This document shows, in pieces, positions 23,566-34,623 of a stretch of 64,000 nt of DNA. Positions within the stretch are counted from its first letter, which is position 1; each line of letters starts with the position of its first letter. Made by a program: the position numbers and the translations under genes. The notes beneath the pieces are model-generated. The model was not told the DNA's origin. It made no database searches and saw nothing but the letters and a program-made list of their open reading frames with translations. The stretch comes from Physcia stellaris (lineage: Eukaryota > Ascomycota > Lecanoromycetes > Caliciales > Physciaceae): assembly GCA_018902385.1 (NCBI GenBank), contig JABSSW010000003.1, forward strand, positions 806,001 to 870,000, written 5' to 3'.

Positions 23566-24535
23566 TGCGTGTGCGACGAAGGATGCCCAAGGATATGGTC
23601 AGGATCTGTCATCCGAACTCGGGAGACGGAACTTGCTCTTGAAGCCAGCGTAAAAACGTCGGCCATTATAGTACCCTGTGTCGCAGCAGGGGACGATGAG
23701 CTGTACTCATTCACGACATATCAAGTGAGACCTCGAGGCTCTGAACACGAATGTGAACTTTGAAAACAGCTTCGAACGGCAGCCTTGGCACATCCCGAGC
23801 TTAAGGTACTGCACGCGCTAGTTCACGCGCTAAGACATTTTACGTGTAGCGCGTCAAGCACGCGTCGAGGCCATCATCTTCAATAATTTCCCTGACTTCC
23901 TCTAATCGTTCCCTCTCCCAACACTCCCCGCGGTCTCAGGACGTAGAGACCTCTTAATTGATGATATTCTGAAAGCGGCTCTCGGCAGCCGTGAATGTGC
24001 TTCTAGCGCTCCTAGCAATGGATATCTACCTCTACGCATCCGTTTTCGATACCTCCAGAGAGAGGGTCAAGCCATACATAGATGGTAGCCTTTTGCTGAT
24101 CCTGCGAGCCAGTACCAATACTATGCGCTCATCCTAGCGGTGCTTCAGGCCGAAGCGAAGCGGTGTCGCTCTATGAAAATACCCTTTACTGTATGTCCGG
24201 CTCTACACTTTCTCGATGAGGGTTTCCAACTCGCAAGTCAAAGACCAGGTAGTCTCTGGACTGTTTCGGTGGTTCCACCTATTAAATATCAGAAGATGGG
24301 CTGCTCCCATATACAGTATTCTCGTAGTTATCAGAGTCATCATGTCCAAGACAACTAGTACCATGTCTCTAGCCGCGATTTCTTTGTCCTTAGTTGACCG
24401 CTAGATCTCCTCACCTACTATTCCATAACTCATGTAGCGAACATTCCTCATGCTTCTGCTTCTGCTTTCACATCCGTAAATCGATCTCCCTAAACAGTCC
24501 ATCAGTCTATTGGCCTCTTCCAAGCACACACAGCA
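23566..24535. other. Intergenic
   Basis: Contains a GC-rich patch at about 23810-23880 with several copies of cacgcg/gcgcgt that could form an inverted repeat. No gene was recognised. Confidence 0.5.
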
Positions 24536-25242
24536 ATGGCAAGCTCAAACGACGGCGAGGGGCTTTGGGCACCGTTCCTCCGCTTGAAGAAGGTTGAACT
24601 CCCAAAGAACTTTGAACTCCCCAAGGTACTGCATACAGCACCTGTACTGATCAGAAGTATTGCAATGTTCGTCGCTGACATCCCTGCAGAGCATAGATAC
24701 CTTCTTCGACGACAAGAAGGTGTTGAATAAACCTGATCTCGCGTCTAAGGGCCTTCTGGGGCTGATCGAATATAAAGAGCAGCTGGAACACCGGCTAATG
24801 ATGGACCATTTCCGGCGCCTGTTCGTATACATCCAGCAAGACGATCTTCTAGAGCTCATCCGCCCGAAGAGCTCTCCCGAGGCTAGGGGGAAGCCTCTAT
24901 CTCTTGAGGAGCTAAACGGGTTCCTGGAAATTCTTCACATGCCAAAAATCTCGGACCAACAAGTAGTGAACACGATCAACGAAAATGCGGCGAAGGGAGC
25001 GATCATCAACCGCTTCACCGCCGAATTCGGAGCTGGGTGCATTTTCTTCTTAGGGAACGAGCTGAGCGAAGAATTGTACGTCCGCCGCCTGATCCAGTTA
25101 CATGATACTCGCTAACTCGGTTCGCAGTTTGTCCCGCTGTTCTCGAGAGGAGGGACTGGAGATCCATAAGACGATTGAGAAGCTCACCGATCTTGGTCTG
25201 GCAGAGAAGTCGAAGGAGAGTGGAGCTGTCGGACAGAAATGA
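24536..25242 (+). CDS. Hypothetical helical protein
   Basis: Three exons, 24536-24625, 24690-25075 and 25128-25242, join in frame to 196 residues with GT-AG introns of 64 and 52 bp. Without the second splice the frame would stop at 25115. With it the protein ends in a charged helix (IEKLTDLGLAEKSKESG). The sequence is rich in Leu, Glu and Lys and is predicted mainly helical (SIDTFFDDKKVLNKPDL; LIEYKEQLEHRLMMDHFRRLF). No signal peptide or membrane segment. I do not recognise the family. It lies 1 kb from a relic of a STAND-protein N-terminal domain. Confidence 0.62.
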
Positions 25243-25827
25243 GTTTGGGAACGAGGTGTTCTTCGATGAGAACAAGGTTTTCTCGACTTTGGCTCGTAGA
25301 CGATGATATGCACATGAAATTTGTCTTTGTAATCAACTGTTTTTCTCAATCTGGCCAACCGTGTCTCTCACGTTTCGGCACTCAAATTTTGTCCAGAGCG
25401 AGTGTACGAAGCACAAGTGAACCAATCAAAGATTCGTCTCTGGAATCAGGGCAGCAATTGGTAAACAAATGAAGACCCTAACGAGTATGATTGTTATCTA
25501 TGCAGACACCTAATCCGAAACAAGCAGCAATCTCTTCTGAAAAGCTGCAAAGATATGTTGTGATAAAAGTGGAAGGTCGTCTATCATCTTTTCGATGACT
25601 GGTACTCGTCCAGTGATGTTCCGTCCAACGCCATGCTATCCCTATCGCTGTACAGAAGAAATCCCGAAAGGAGGCCTCGCACTGCTCTTGGAAGCCTCGA
25701 CCATGAAGATGCCTCTACGCTTGAACAGCCTGCTTGCAGCTTAGTTTATCCATTCTTCACATTACCACCATTGTCTGTCCCCTCCTTGCCGTGCCAATGT
25801 GGGGAACCATTTGTTTCATGTTTGACT
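25243..25827. other. Intergenic
   Basis: 3' flanks of two convergent genes; no feature seen. Confidence 0.5.
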
Positions 25828-26490
25828 TCAATGTTGACCGGGGCCAGTGGGACGGTTTGCGTCCAGTGTTGACTCTTCCAAACCAACCGACCTCTCAACG
25901 TAGTCTGGCGGCTTTTGATCGTTGTTATGAAAGACCTGTAATGGTATGGCTGGCTCAGCTGCTCCATGGCTCGTTCCCGGGTGTGTCGGTTTCGGGGCTG
26001 CAGGTATGTAAGGTGGTGGAGGTAGGCCTCTCTCATCGAGGCCCTCTTCTGGCCTAGTATCGTTTGCTGGTGATGTCCTCCAGCGCCCAGGACCCCAGTA
26101 TCTGCCACCCTGCCATCCTTCAAGATCTCGTTCTAACGCATCTTGCCTGTTGGTACGAAGAAGTACCACCCTCCTCCTTCGTCGCCGAGAGATGCAACAG
26201 TAGGAGAGGGTCACCAGGATGACAAACAGAGCCAGGAGTAGGAAGTAGTAATTGACGACGCCACTATCCGTAGATTCGCCGCCATCTTGGTTGAAAGAGT
26301 CGTCATTCGGATTGTATGTCTGGCTCGTCTGGCTCGTCCGGGTATATGTGGGGTTGTCAAGGGATGTGGCGGTTGAGGGATCTTGTGCCATGGGAGTTAA
26401 CGAGAGTATGGAGAAAAGTAAGAAGGAAAGCAGCGTTAAGGTATTTAGGCCCAACATTCGGTCCACTATCTGACTACCGACACGTGCCAT
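25828..26490 (-). CDS. Single-pass membrane protein with PPxY motifs
   Basis: Single exon, 220 residues. An N-terminal hydrophobic stretch (LNTLTLLSFLLFSILSL) looks like a signal sequence. A Thr/Ser/Asn-rich extracellular segment follows. Then comes a membrane span (NYYFLLLALFVILVTLSYCC) with a stop-transfer cluster SRRRRRR, and a cytosolic tail. The tail carries two PPxY motifs (PPPPY and PPDY), the recognition sequence for WW domains of Rsp5/Nedd4 ubiquitin ligases. This layout fits a membrane adaptor or ubiquitin-regulated surface protein. The role is inferred from motifs only. Confidence 0.7.
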   Translation of the reverse strand: MARVGSQIVDRMLGLNTLTLLSFLLFSILSLTPMAQDPSTATSLDNPTYTRTSQTSQTYNPNDDSFNQDGGESTDSGVVNYYFLLLALFVILVTLSYCCISRRRRRRVVLLRTNRQDALERDLEGWQGGRYWGPGRWRTSPANDTRPEEGLDERGLPPPPYIPAAPKPTHPGTSHGAAEPAIPLQVFHNNDQKPPDYVERSVGLEESTLDANRPTGPGQH

Positions 26491-27160
26491 AGGCTCATAG
26501 CAAAGGTGCGGAGCTTATGCCTTGGCAAAGGTGGTGGCGGAGGTAAGCCCGTCGTAATCTCTTGGAATTTGGTGAGCTTTGGGATACAAGGCTGGTGAGA
26601 GAAGGTTTCTTCTGAGGACTTATCAAATGAGTCCGCGTATGATCCTCTCAGTGAGATGTGGGTCGGTCGGAGAGCCTCATCGCTGTGAGCCTGGGAGGAA
26701 ATGAGAAGGCTTGGAAACTTGATTACATATTGCTCGTCACAATCGCGGATGCGCATCCCCCGCACCTTCCACTCATTCCAAAAGGCTTGAATTTTAGCGG
26801 GATGCTAGACTGATTTAGGTGTGAGGTCACGCAACCTAAGGGATACGTATTGACACTTTTATTTATATTGCCAAGGTGTAGCGAATAATTAATTTTTATC
26901 GAATCGCATGGATTGCTCCAACAATCATCTTCCCTTACTTGCGAAAATCATGGCTATCAGTATGATATCCGTAAAGACGCAATATGCGCTAAATAGCGAC
27001 TCTACACGGACGATTACATGAGTCTAGGTACTCTACCAGCAGCGATCGACAGAAGGAGTCGGTTCTAAGACCATCAGATGACGTTGATTCTCGAGCTTCA
27101 TTAATTCGGCAATGGTGGAACCAATGAGATCTCCACAAGATTACTCCCTGTCTTCAACTC
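26491..27160. other. Intergenic
   Basis: Upstream of the PPxY protein gene and downstream of isocitrate lyase. AT-rich from 26860 to 26960, with no gene recognised. Confidence 0.5.
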
Positions 27161-28930
27161 TCATTTGAATTGATCCTCCGTGACTCCTACGCCCATTGCT
27201 GCGGTAGAACTTATCCCTCCAGTTACCATCTTCAACATGTTATCTACATAGTTCGCGCCCGACCATTTCTGATGGGTCACCACGTCAATCTTAGCTTCAA
27301 TCTCTGGCTCCTGCACCAGCTCTCCGTACGCTCGCATACCATTCTTCGCAAAAGCTCGTGAGAACTGATCTGAGATCAGAGCTGTGGTATGTAGACCGGC
27401 TAAGGTGATGAACTGCCAGCAGTAACCCAGCTTTCCAAGACGCTTGATGTATGTTTCTTGCTCTTCACGAGCCATTGCCGTCTTCCAGTTGAACGATGGG
27501 GAAAGATTGTAAGCGAGTTTCTGCTCTGGCCAAACCGCATGCACCCCGTTGGCAAATTCTTCCGCTTGATAGAAGTCTGGGAGTTTGCTTTCCATCCAAA
27601 TCATGTCGGCATAGGGAGCGTATGCAATTGCGCGGTTGATGGCACATCCGCAGCCGCCCTGGTACCGATAGTAACCTTCCCGCGTCCTTGGAGAGTCCCA
27701 GTCCCAATGGATGTCCACACCTGTAAGACCTTTGGCGAGAGCGCGGGCTTCTGAATTGCTTTTCCCTTTCACGGCGGACTGATATTGCTGAATTAGACCC
27801 GGCTTGTCCACATGGACGCCAGCATTGATCATCTCAATAACAGCTTCATCAAAGAGCTTTAGCCCCGATTGCGCCATCCACTGATCTTCGATTGCTTGAA
27901 GTTGGTCGCCTGCTTTACCCGCTTGCTCGGCTGCTACCATGAGGTCGTTCAGAGGTTGCAAGGCAGGGTTGGTTATACCTAGAATGAAGCCATGGTCTCG
28001 ATGATCGATGGTCGATGTGATCAGAGTTGCAGCTTCTGAGTCGGTCCGGGCTACTGCAAGAAGATCCGTCCCTATGATTGTCAGTACAGGAGTTCAGTTC
28101 ACAACTAACAACCCAGGACTTACCCATGATGTCTGCTTGTGCTCGAATAGCGACAAGACGATTGATGTGCTCGCTTATTGGTACTAGGACTTTGCCAGCC
28201 ATATGACCGCACTTCTTCGTTCCAGGTGCCTGGTCTTCGATATGAATTCCTGCAGCGCCATTTTCAATGAACAACTTGGTCAGTTTCATGATGGCTGTCA
28301 GACCACCATGTCCTGTGTCTGCGTCGGCAATGATAGGTCTCAAAAAGTCTGTCCTCGCAATACTACCGCGACTCGCTTTTGGTGTGGTTATGCGCTCTTC
28401 CCGTTGTTTGCGGTCGTGAAAAAGCTGGGCTAGGAAGAGCTGATGTACTTTGTTTGGGACTGTGTTCTAGGTACGATAAATGGTTTGTCATTTTACTATT
28501 TACTCAGACACATACCATGGGATAGTCGGCAAGATCTGGCGAAGGTTCATCCGTGGATGATGCCGTCGAAGAACACTGCCAGCCGGAGACATAGACTGTA
28601 TCCAGGTATTTCGCCATTTGTGTGAGCATCGTCGGCTCCAGACATCCGTAGGTGAAGCTGGCTTCCCCATTCTAACGAGGCAAGTTAATAGTCTGCTGAA
28701 ATGGCTTACGTCCGACACACCTTGAATCTGCCCTCGATAATGCTCCACAGCTTTTTACTCATGTCATTGCTGGGATAATTGATTTTTAGGCTCCCCCTCT
28801 TAGCTACAATCTGTTCGGCCGTGAAAGGTCTCTTAGTATATCTCCATCGGGAATGGCTCCACCATTTCTTGACACCCTCCACATCCTCCTGATACAGCTG
28901 GTCTTCTTGGTCCTCGGGAGACATTGACAT
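27161..28930 (-). CDS. acuD: Isocitrate lyase (glyoxylate cycle)
   Basis: Cleaves isocitrate to glyoxylate and succinate, allowing growth on fatty acids and acetate; peroxisomal or glyoxysomal in filamentous fungi. Exons 28930-28721, 28671-28516, 28466-28124 and 28071-27161 (introns 49, 49 and 52 bp) give 539 residues, the usual fungal length. The catalytic loop [11 protein letters not shown] is intact, as are [12 protein letters not shown] (metal-binding Asp region), NLSPSFNW and [14 protein letters not shown] at the C-terminus. The N-terminus starts directly with the short lyase leader ([17 protein letters not shown]) and has no mitochondrial presequence. That favours isocitrate lyase over the related mitochondrial 2-methylisocitrate lyase. 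The C-terminus (DQFK) is not a canonical PTS1. Confidence 0.95.
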
Positions 28931-29554
28931 AGCATATACGAACTTCTTGAGGGTATCCAGGACTGCTAGCAGTTTGGCCTAAGTGTAGGATGGCAGCTCT
29001 GTATGTCTCAGAGAAAACCTGCGATGTCGTCTTATGGGGCTTGCAGGGAAGACTGGACAAGTCACAAGCTTTTGAAAGCTATGCCTCGGGAAGCCATGGT
29101 CAGCCCGGTAGAGGCGGACCATCCCCAGGCCTGAACAGTGAATGGTCATGTCGCAAGCTAGTCTGTGACTGTGTCGGATCAAAGGGAGGTTATCCAAACC
29201 CAGACTGTGGGGAAGCGTCAGGGGTAACGGAACCACTTTTTCCTGGAAAATTCGACACAATGCAACAAAAGAGATCAGATAAAGTATCGATGCGTGAAAA
29301 AGCGTGAATCGCTCCTCATGGCTAATGTTAGTTACGCATATACGCTATTATTCTTGAGATGATACAGATTCACCGTGCTTGACGGTAGGTTACGTCGTGG
29401 AGCTTCCACATGCTGCCTCGGTCCGTCCCAGCGGATCCATTTGCATGTGCTCTTTGCCGGCAGAATGTTCTTCCTGCCGACTTCAAACCTCGAGTCCTCC
29501 ATCATTCACAATCTCTCGCACATCAATAATAGTAGTGAGTATTATGGGCTTATA
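28931..29554. other. Divergent promoter region of isocitrate lyase and OTU protease
   Basis: About 620 bp between two divergently transcribed starts. Open frames here have no recognisable product. Confidence 0.55.
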
Positions 29555-30478
29555 ATGGACGACTTGCACAAAAGGCATCGCCAAGAGCACAAAGATCTTC
29601 AGTCTAAGATCACCCAAAAAAAGAAATCAGCGACCAAGAAGACGCGCAAAGGAGTAAACGATGAGTGTGCAGAACTTGAACGACAGCTGAGAGAGAGACA
29701 GCAAACCGAGTTGACCGAATTGACTGGGCCTAGTGGACCTTCTGAAGATGAGCAGGCCAGACAGTCTCTGGATAATCTAACAGAACCTCAACAAGAATCG
29801 CCAGACGATGTCAATGACTTGACTAATGGCCTCTCCAACTATAGTGCAACCATGACTCCCCAGGTAACTAAGAAACCTAATCGCCAGAAAGCGCGGCTTG
29901 CTCGCCGAGCTGCAGAACAGGAAGCAGTAGCTGCACAAGCTGCGAAAGAAGCAGAGGACCTCCCGAATCTACGTGTTAGAGAACGTGAAAGCATGGAGAA
30001 GCATTACACTTCAAGAGGTCTCAAAGAGCAAGAAATACGATCTGACGGTCACTGCTTGTATGCGGCGGTCGGTGACCAGCTACTGAATGCTGACGTCGGC
30101 CTACAACCTATAAGACGCATCGACGGTCTCAATCTAGATGATCTTATCTTGAAGCCGGCTTACAAAGCTACCAGGCAGGTTGCAGCATCGTACATTGCAG
30201 CAAATGCGAGTGACTTTGCGCCTTTTCTGGAACAGCCTTTAGAGGACTACGTACATACCATCAGAGAGACCGGCGAGTGGGGTGGACATCTCGAATTGAT
30301 GGCTTTAGCCAGAGCATACGAAGTAAACATCAATGTCCTACAAGCCAATGGTCAAGTGGACACAATTGAGAGTAACTCACAAAGCGACACAAAGTGTCTC
30401 TGGCTGGCCTACTACAAGCACAGTTTTGGCTTGGGCGAGCACTACAATTCATTACGGCAATCGCCCTTGTCATCATAG
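29555..30478 (+). CDS. OTU-family cysteine protease (deubiquitinase, Otu2 type)
   Basis: Single exon, 307 residues from the ATG at 29555. An in-frame region opens further upstream but starts without a family match. The N-terminal half is a charged coiled coil (MDDLHKRHRQEHKDLQ, then an Arg/Ala/Glu-rich helix KARLARRAAEQEAVAAQ). The OTU domain occupies about 150-300. The nucleophile motif SDGHCLYAAVGDQL (Asp and Cys of the catalytic site, about 161-175) and the C-terminal HYNSL His (about 295) are both present, so the enzyme should be active. The layout matches yeast Otu2 and human OTUD6, which act on ubiquitin linked to ribosomes. The function is by family. Confidence 0.92.
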   Translation: MDDLHKRHRQEHKDLQSKITQKKKSATKKTRKGVNDECAELERQLRERQQTELTELTGPSGPSEDEQARQSLDNLTEPQQESPDDVNDLTNGLSNYSATMTPQVTKKPNRQKARLARRAAEQEAVAAQAAKEAEDLPNLRVRERESMEKHYTSRGLKEQEIRSDGHCLYAAVGDQLLNADVGLQPIRRIDGLNLDDLILKPAYKATRQVAASYIAANASDFAPFLEQPLEDYVHTIRETGEWGGHLELMALARAYEVNINVLQANGQVDTIESNSQSDTKCLWLAYYKHSFGLGEHYNSLRQSPLSS

Positions 30479-30651
30479 TAAATTCAAGGATTTTCGGCTG
30501 TTCAGCTTTACGAACCTCTTAATACGCCGTCTGCTGTTGTCCGTAACTACGACAACCTCTAGTCACTGGCCGATTCAAGACCTCATCGACCTTGCAAAAG
30601 AGCTCATAGAGCCAGAAGGTAAGGTGACGCCAGACGAAGGTACTTACTTCT

Positions 30652-31562
30652 TTATTGATCTGGTTTAGACAAGTGGCGCCATATGCTTACCCAGTCAGTC
30701 CCTTTACCGATTTCGTGCGTGCGCGTTGGCTGGTAGTGGGCTATCCTCTCCAACCCTGCTGGGCCCTCATCTTCAACAGTGCCAGTCTTCACATGTCCAT
30801 TTTCATCGTAGGGAATATCTTTCCCGGGATGGCTGAGATGCTCATAATATACTTGAGGTGGTAAAGAGAATGGCGGACCACCTGTCGAAGGATCTTTGTA
30901 TGTGGGAAACTCGATGCAAATAATCAAGCCGTTAGGAGCCAACAATTGCTTCATTCTGGACGACCAAGCAGGTCGCTGCGAAGGGTGTAGCGCCGAAAGA
31001 AACTATCCTGGCCATCAGCGACGAGCAGAGATCGAGCACCTTTGGGAAACGGTTCTACCGTGTAATCGTAAATCAGGTCGAATACATCGACACCGGTCTC
31101 ATGGATCCAGGCATCACGGAAGAAATCGCCGATCAGAAATTCCGTCTTTCCTGCACCCTCGGAATGGGCAACTGGATATTTATGACCGTTTCCCTCCTGT
31201 TCTTGCCTGCACTTCTCCACGGCGGCCTCACTAATTTCAAGACCGTAAGCATCAAAGCCAAAGCTTGCGAAGAGCAGAACATCGTATCCTCGCCCACAGC
31301 CAGGAACCAAGACCCTTTTACGTCGTCTGTGACCGCTTGTTCCATGGTTGATCATGGCGTCTGTAGGAGTGTTCCCTTCTCGACCGGAGAGTAGGTCGAT
31401 CAGAGCCGGATTGGGTGCTCCTCTGTCCCAGGGTAAGAAGTCTCCTTTATCCCACAATTGTGACCAACGGTTCGGGTGCTCCACAGTGTCCCCTGCAAAG
31501 TGGGCCGCCAGGCGGGCTCTGGCATCAGTAGGTTGATTTGACGATATCTGCGACATGTTCAA
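30652..31562 (-). CDS. TPMT-family S-adenosylmethionine methyltransferase
   Basis: Thiol/thiopurine S-methyltransferase family, a class I SAM-dependent enzyme of the cytosol. Exons 31562-31059 and 31002-30652 (56 bp intron) give 284 residues. RWSQLWDKGDFLPWDRG is the family N-terminal signature. VLVPGCGRGYDVLLFA is SAM motif I and GLEISEAAVEKC motif II. The splice rebuilds DLIYDYTFLSALHPSQRPAW. This is the pattern of fungal thiol/halide methyltransferases as well as of TPMT, so the natural substrate (thiol, halide or other nucleophile) cannot be fixed. It converges with the OTU gene, 173 bp apart. Confidence 0.9.
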
Positions 31563-32118
31563 CCTCTCTCCTCGTGTTGTCAGACGGCAAGTCTTTTAAT
31601 CTATCGTTTTCTATATCTGTAGAGGCTCGTCGGATGTGCTCTCAGATAAGAATTAGGATTAAAGGCTGGTCCATTTGGCTATTATTCACTATTATAATGT
31701 ACGTCTGGTAATACCTTAAGTCGCGGTAACTATCTTTTTCCATCCGTCACGTGGCCGATCTACTTTGCAGCTGCACAGTGACGTGAAGATGTACTAGATC
31801 CGGCAATTAGCCGGATCTACCGGCAGCTCGACGGCTTGCATCCCACCACTCAATCGTGCTGCAAGTCTTCGCTGGTTATCGCATCCACTATTGCACGAAA
31901 TCTCCATTGTGCTTGGGGCTAATGCCCCTTAAGCTTTTCTGTCAAGACTCTTGTCTCTTCTCATATCAAGTGCGAGCTTTCCTATCCCATTTCAATGTCA
32001 CAGAGGCTATCATCTGTGGTCCCTTATGTCTCAGTAATTCTGTAACTGTTAGCATCTCAATAGTCCAGACTTGAGTATATCGTCATCTTGCATGGAGATC
32101 GGTCCGTAGCCATCAGCT
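31563..32118. other. Divergent intergenic region of methyltransferase and MFS transporter
   Basis: Contains a small inverted repeat at about 31795-31830 (ccggcaattagccgg). No gene seen. Confidence 0.5.
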
Positions 32119-34117
32119 TTGCCCCAGGACATGGAGCCCCAAACGGATGAAACCCTCGGTCGACCTTTGCCACCCCGCGACACTGACGATATTAAAACGG
32201 ATTCTACGGGAAGAACAAGCCCAAATGAGAGAGAAGAGTCGTTTACGACCTCTAGCCGTACACCGTCCATAGTCCATGAAGAGGAAGCCCGGCCTCAGGA
32301 TGAGAAGGACGTCGGGTTGGCAAAGACTAGATCGGCCGCAGACTCAGTGACCCCGCCGCCGGTAAAAGTACCCAAGTCGCAACGGCGAGGTTTGTTTGCA
32401 CGGTTCACCATCATCGCTGAAGTGGAGGAGCCAAAGCATTATTCGCGCGGAACAAAATGGTTTATTACGTTCATCATCGCCATGGCTGCAGTTGCTGCTC
32501 CATTCGGAAGTACCATCATTTTACGTGAGCAAATTCTCTAAGACAAGCTGGCATCTTCGATCCTGTAGCAATGCTCAAAGCCCGTTCGCCTCAGGGCTGA
32601 CAATGTTGAATAGCTTCCCTTTCGCAGATCACGGTTGATTTTGATACAACACCCACAGTCACAAATCTCTCGGTCGCTTTCTATATGCTCAGCATGTCAA
32701 TCTTCCCGCTGTGGTGGTCTTCGTTCTCGGAAACTCTTGGCCGACGAACAATCTACCTCGTCTCATTTGCTCTCTTTGTCCTGTGGAATGTATTAGCGGC
32801 AATCTCCACAAACATAGCAATGTTGATAATTTTCAGACTGCTCGGTGGTGGGGCAGCAGCCAGCGTCCAGGCAGTTGGAGCAGGCACAATTGCAGACATA
32901 TGGGAAGTCCGAGAGCGTGGCAAAGCTATGGGTGTCTTCTACCTTGGGCCATTGATGGGGCCGTTATTCGCTCCAATCATTGGAGGTGTCTTGGCTGAAA
33001 AACTAGGCTGGCGAAGTGCACAGTGGGCACTTGGTATTTATGGTGGAGTGTTGCTGATCTTGTTGTTCTTTGCCCAGCCTGAAACGCTCAAGAAAAAGAG
33101 TCCTCCAGCAGAAACCCCGGTAGGAGAAGCAGCTGAAGGCCGTTTGGAATTAAGCCGAACCACATCCACCCAGAGGATTCTGCAAAAGACTAGCAAAACA
33201 GTTCGCTCGCTCAAGCGCTTTTTCCTGGACCCATTAAAAATAATACTCTGTCTCCGCTACCCTGCCGTTGCGATCACTGTGTACTATGCCAGCATCACCT
33301 TTGGCTGTCTCTACCTGCTGAACATAAGCATAGAGACCACCTTCTCAAAAGCGCCATATAATTTCAATTCCATCGAAGTAGGGCTTTCATATATACCGGC
33401 CTCGGTGGGCTATCTCCTCGCAAGTCTCTTTGGCGGTAGATGGACGGATAAAATCATGGCGCGTGAAGCAAGGAGAGCGAAACGGTACGACGAAAAGGGG
33501 AAACTCATCTACCGCCCCGCAGATCGAATGCGAGAGAACGCTTGGATCGCTGCATTCCTATATCCATCCGCACTAATATGGTATGGCTGGACCGCCGAGA
33601 AAGGGATCCATTGGGTCGTACCCGTAAGTCTCTCATCCCCCTTTCTACTCTACAGTTCGATCTAGCGTAGCACACACCACCGTCAGAGCACCATTCCCTC
33701 CCTCTTCCACTCCGTTTTCCTATTTCGAGATGTCAGTCAACAATTATCAAGCCTCCCTCCACCATCCTATCCCCCAGTTCCAATAAGCACTAACTAACAA
33801 CCTCCTCTCCCCTCCCACAGCTCCTCGCCAACTTCTTCTTCGGCATCGGCAGCATGCTCATCTTCGCCGTCGCAACAACCATGCTCACGGAATTCATGCC
33901 CCGCCGCGCCTCCTCCGGCGTCGCAGCCAATAACTTCGTGCGCAACATCTTCTCCAGCGTTGGCGCCATCGTCGCGGAGCCCTTGATCCAGGCTATTGGC
34001 AATGGGTGGCTGTTTACTATCATGGGCTGCTGGGCGATGGCTAGCTGTGTGGTTGTGTGGGCGATGAGGAGGTATGGGGAGCGGTGGAGGGATAGGATGG
34101 ATGGGGTCGAGGGGTGA
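32119..34117 (+). CDS. MFS transporter (drug:H+ antiporter-like)
   Basis: Exons 32119-32524, 32614-33623 and 33821-34117 give 570 residues. The N-terminal cytosolic tail of about 110 residues is hydrophilic. The first membrane segment (WFITFIIAMAAVAAPFG) and the first junction rebuild STIILPSLSQITVDF, typical of DHA1-type fungal multidrug and polyamine transporters. The loop 2-3 motif is seen as SETLGRRTIYL. A GTIADIWEVRERGKAMG loop and the motif GPLMGPLFAPIIGG (motif C region) follow. The last intron is long (197 bp). Plasma-membrane efflux of small molecules is the family role. The substrate is unknown, and no biosynthetic cluster is adjacent. Confidence 0.9.
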
Positions 34118-34623
34118 GGGGTGGAGATTGGGCTTTTGGGGGGTGCATTGATGGGGTTTCTATAGACGAATTTGAGTGTGAAGCGGTACAGGCGTTATTT
34201 TTGGATGCCATATGAAGTAGTTCGGTTGTATCAGAGAGAGAAAGCGAAGTTCGGTCCCTGTCGTCTAGCGCGGAGTTGGTGTCCTCCACTTCCTCTTTCT
34301 TCCTCATGTTTTCTCCGAGCAGCAAACCCGCCAGTGTAGCCCGATTCCAAATGGATTCGAAAAGGGGAAAGAAAGAAAAGAAATGAAAGTGGGAATGTGA
34401 TCCGCACGATGAGAGGTTTGCAAGATTCTTAGAAGCTAACAAGGCCTTCTTGGAAGACAACCGTCTAGTCAGCCGGTCACAGATCAGAGTAATAAGTAGA
34501 TACAACAAGTAATCCATGCACAAGCTAACCATGTAGCAAAAAATGGGGGGTATCTCACGCCTCCGATCCCGGAACGCCATCACTTACCACCTTCCCTTCA
34601 TTGAGAAAATACAACCCCCCTCG
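34118..34623. other. Intergenic
   Basis: Convergent 3' flanks, with purine-rich tracts around 34350-34400 and no gene. Confidence 0.55.

Noticed and set aside
27161-28930. 2-methylisocitrate lyase as identity of the lyase gene
   Set aside because: There is no mitochondrial presequence, and the N-terminus, 539-residue length and C-terminal block fit isocitrate lyase better.
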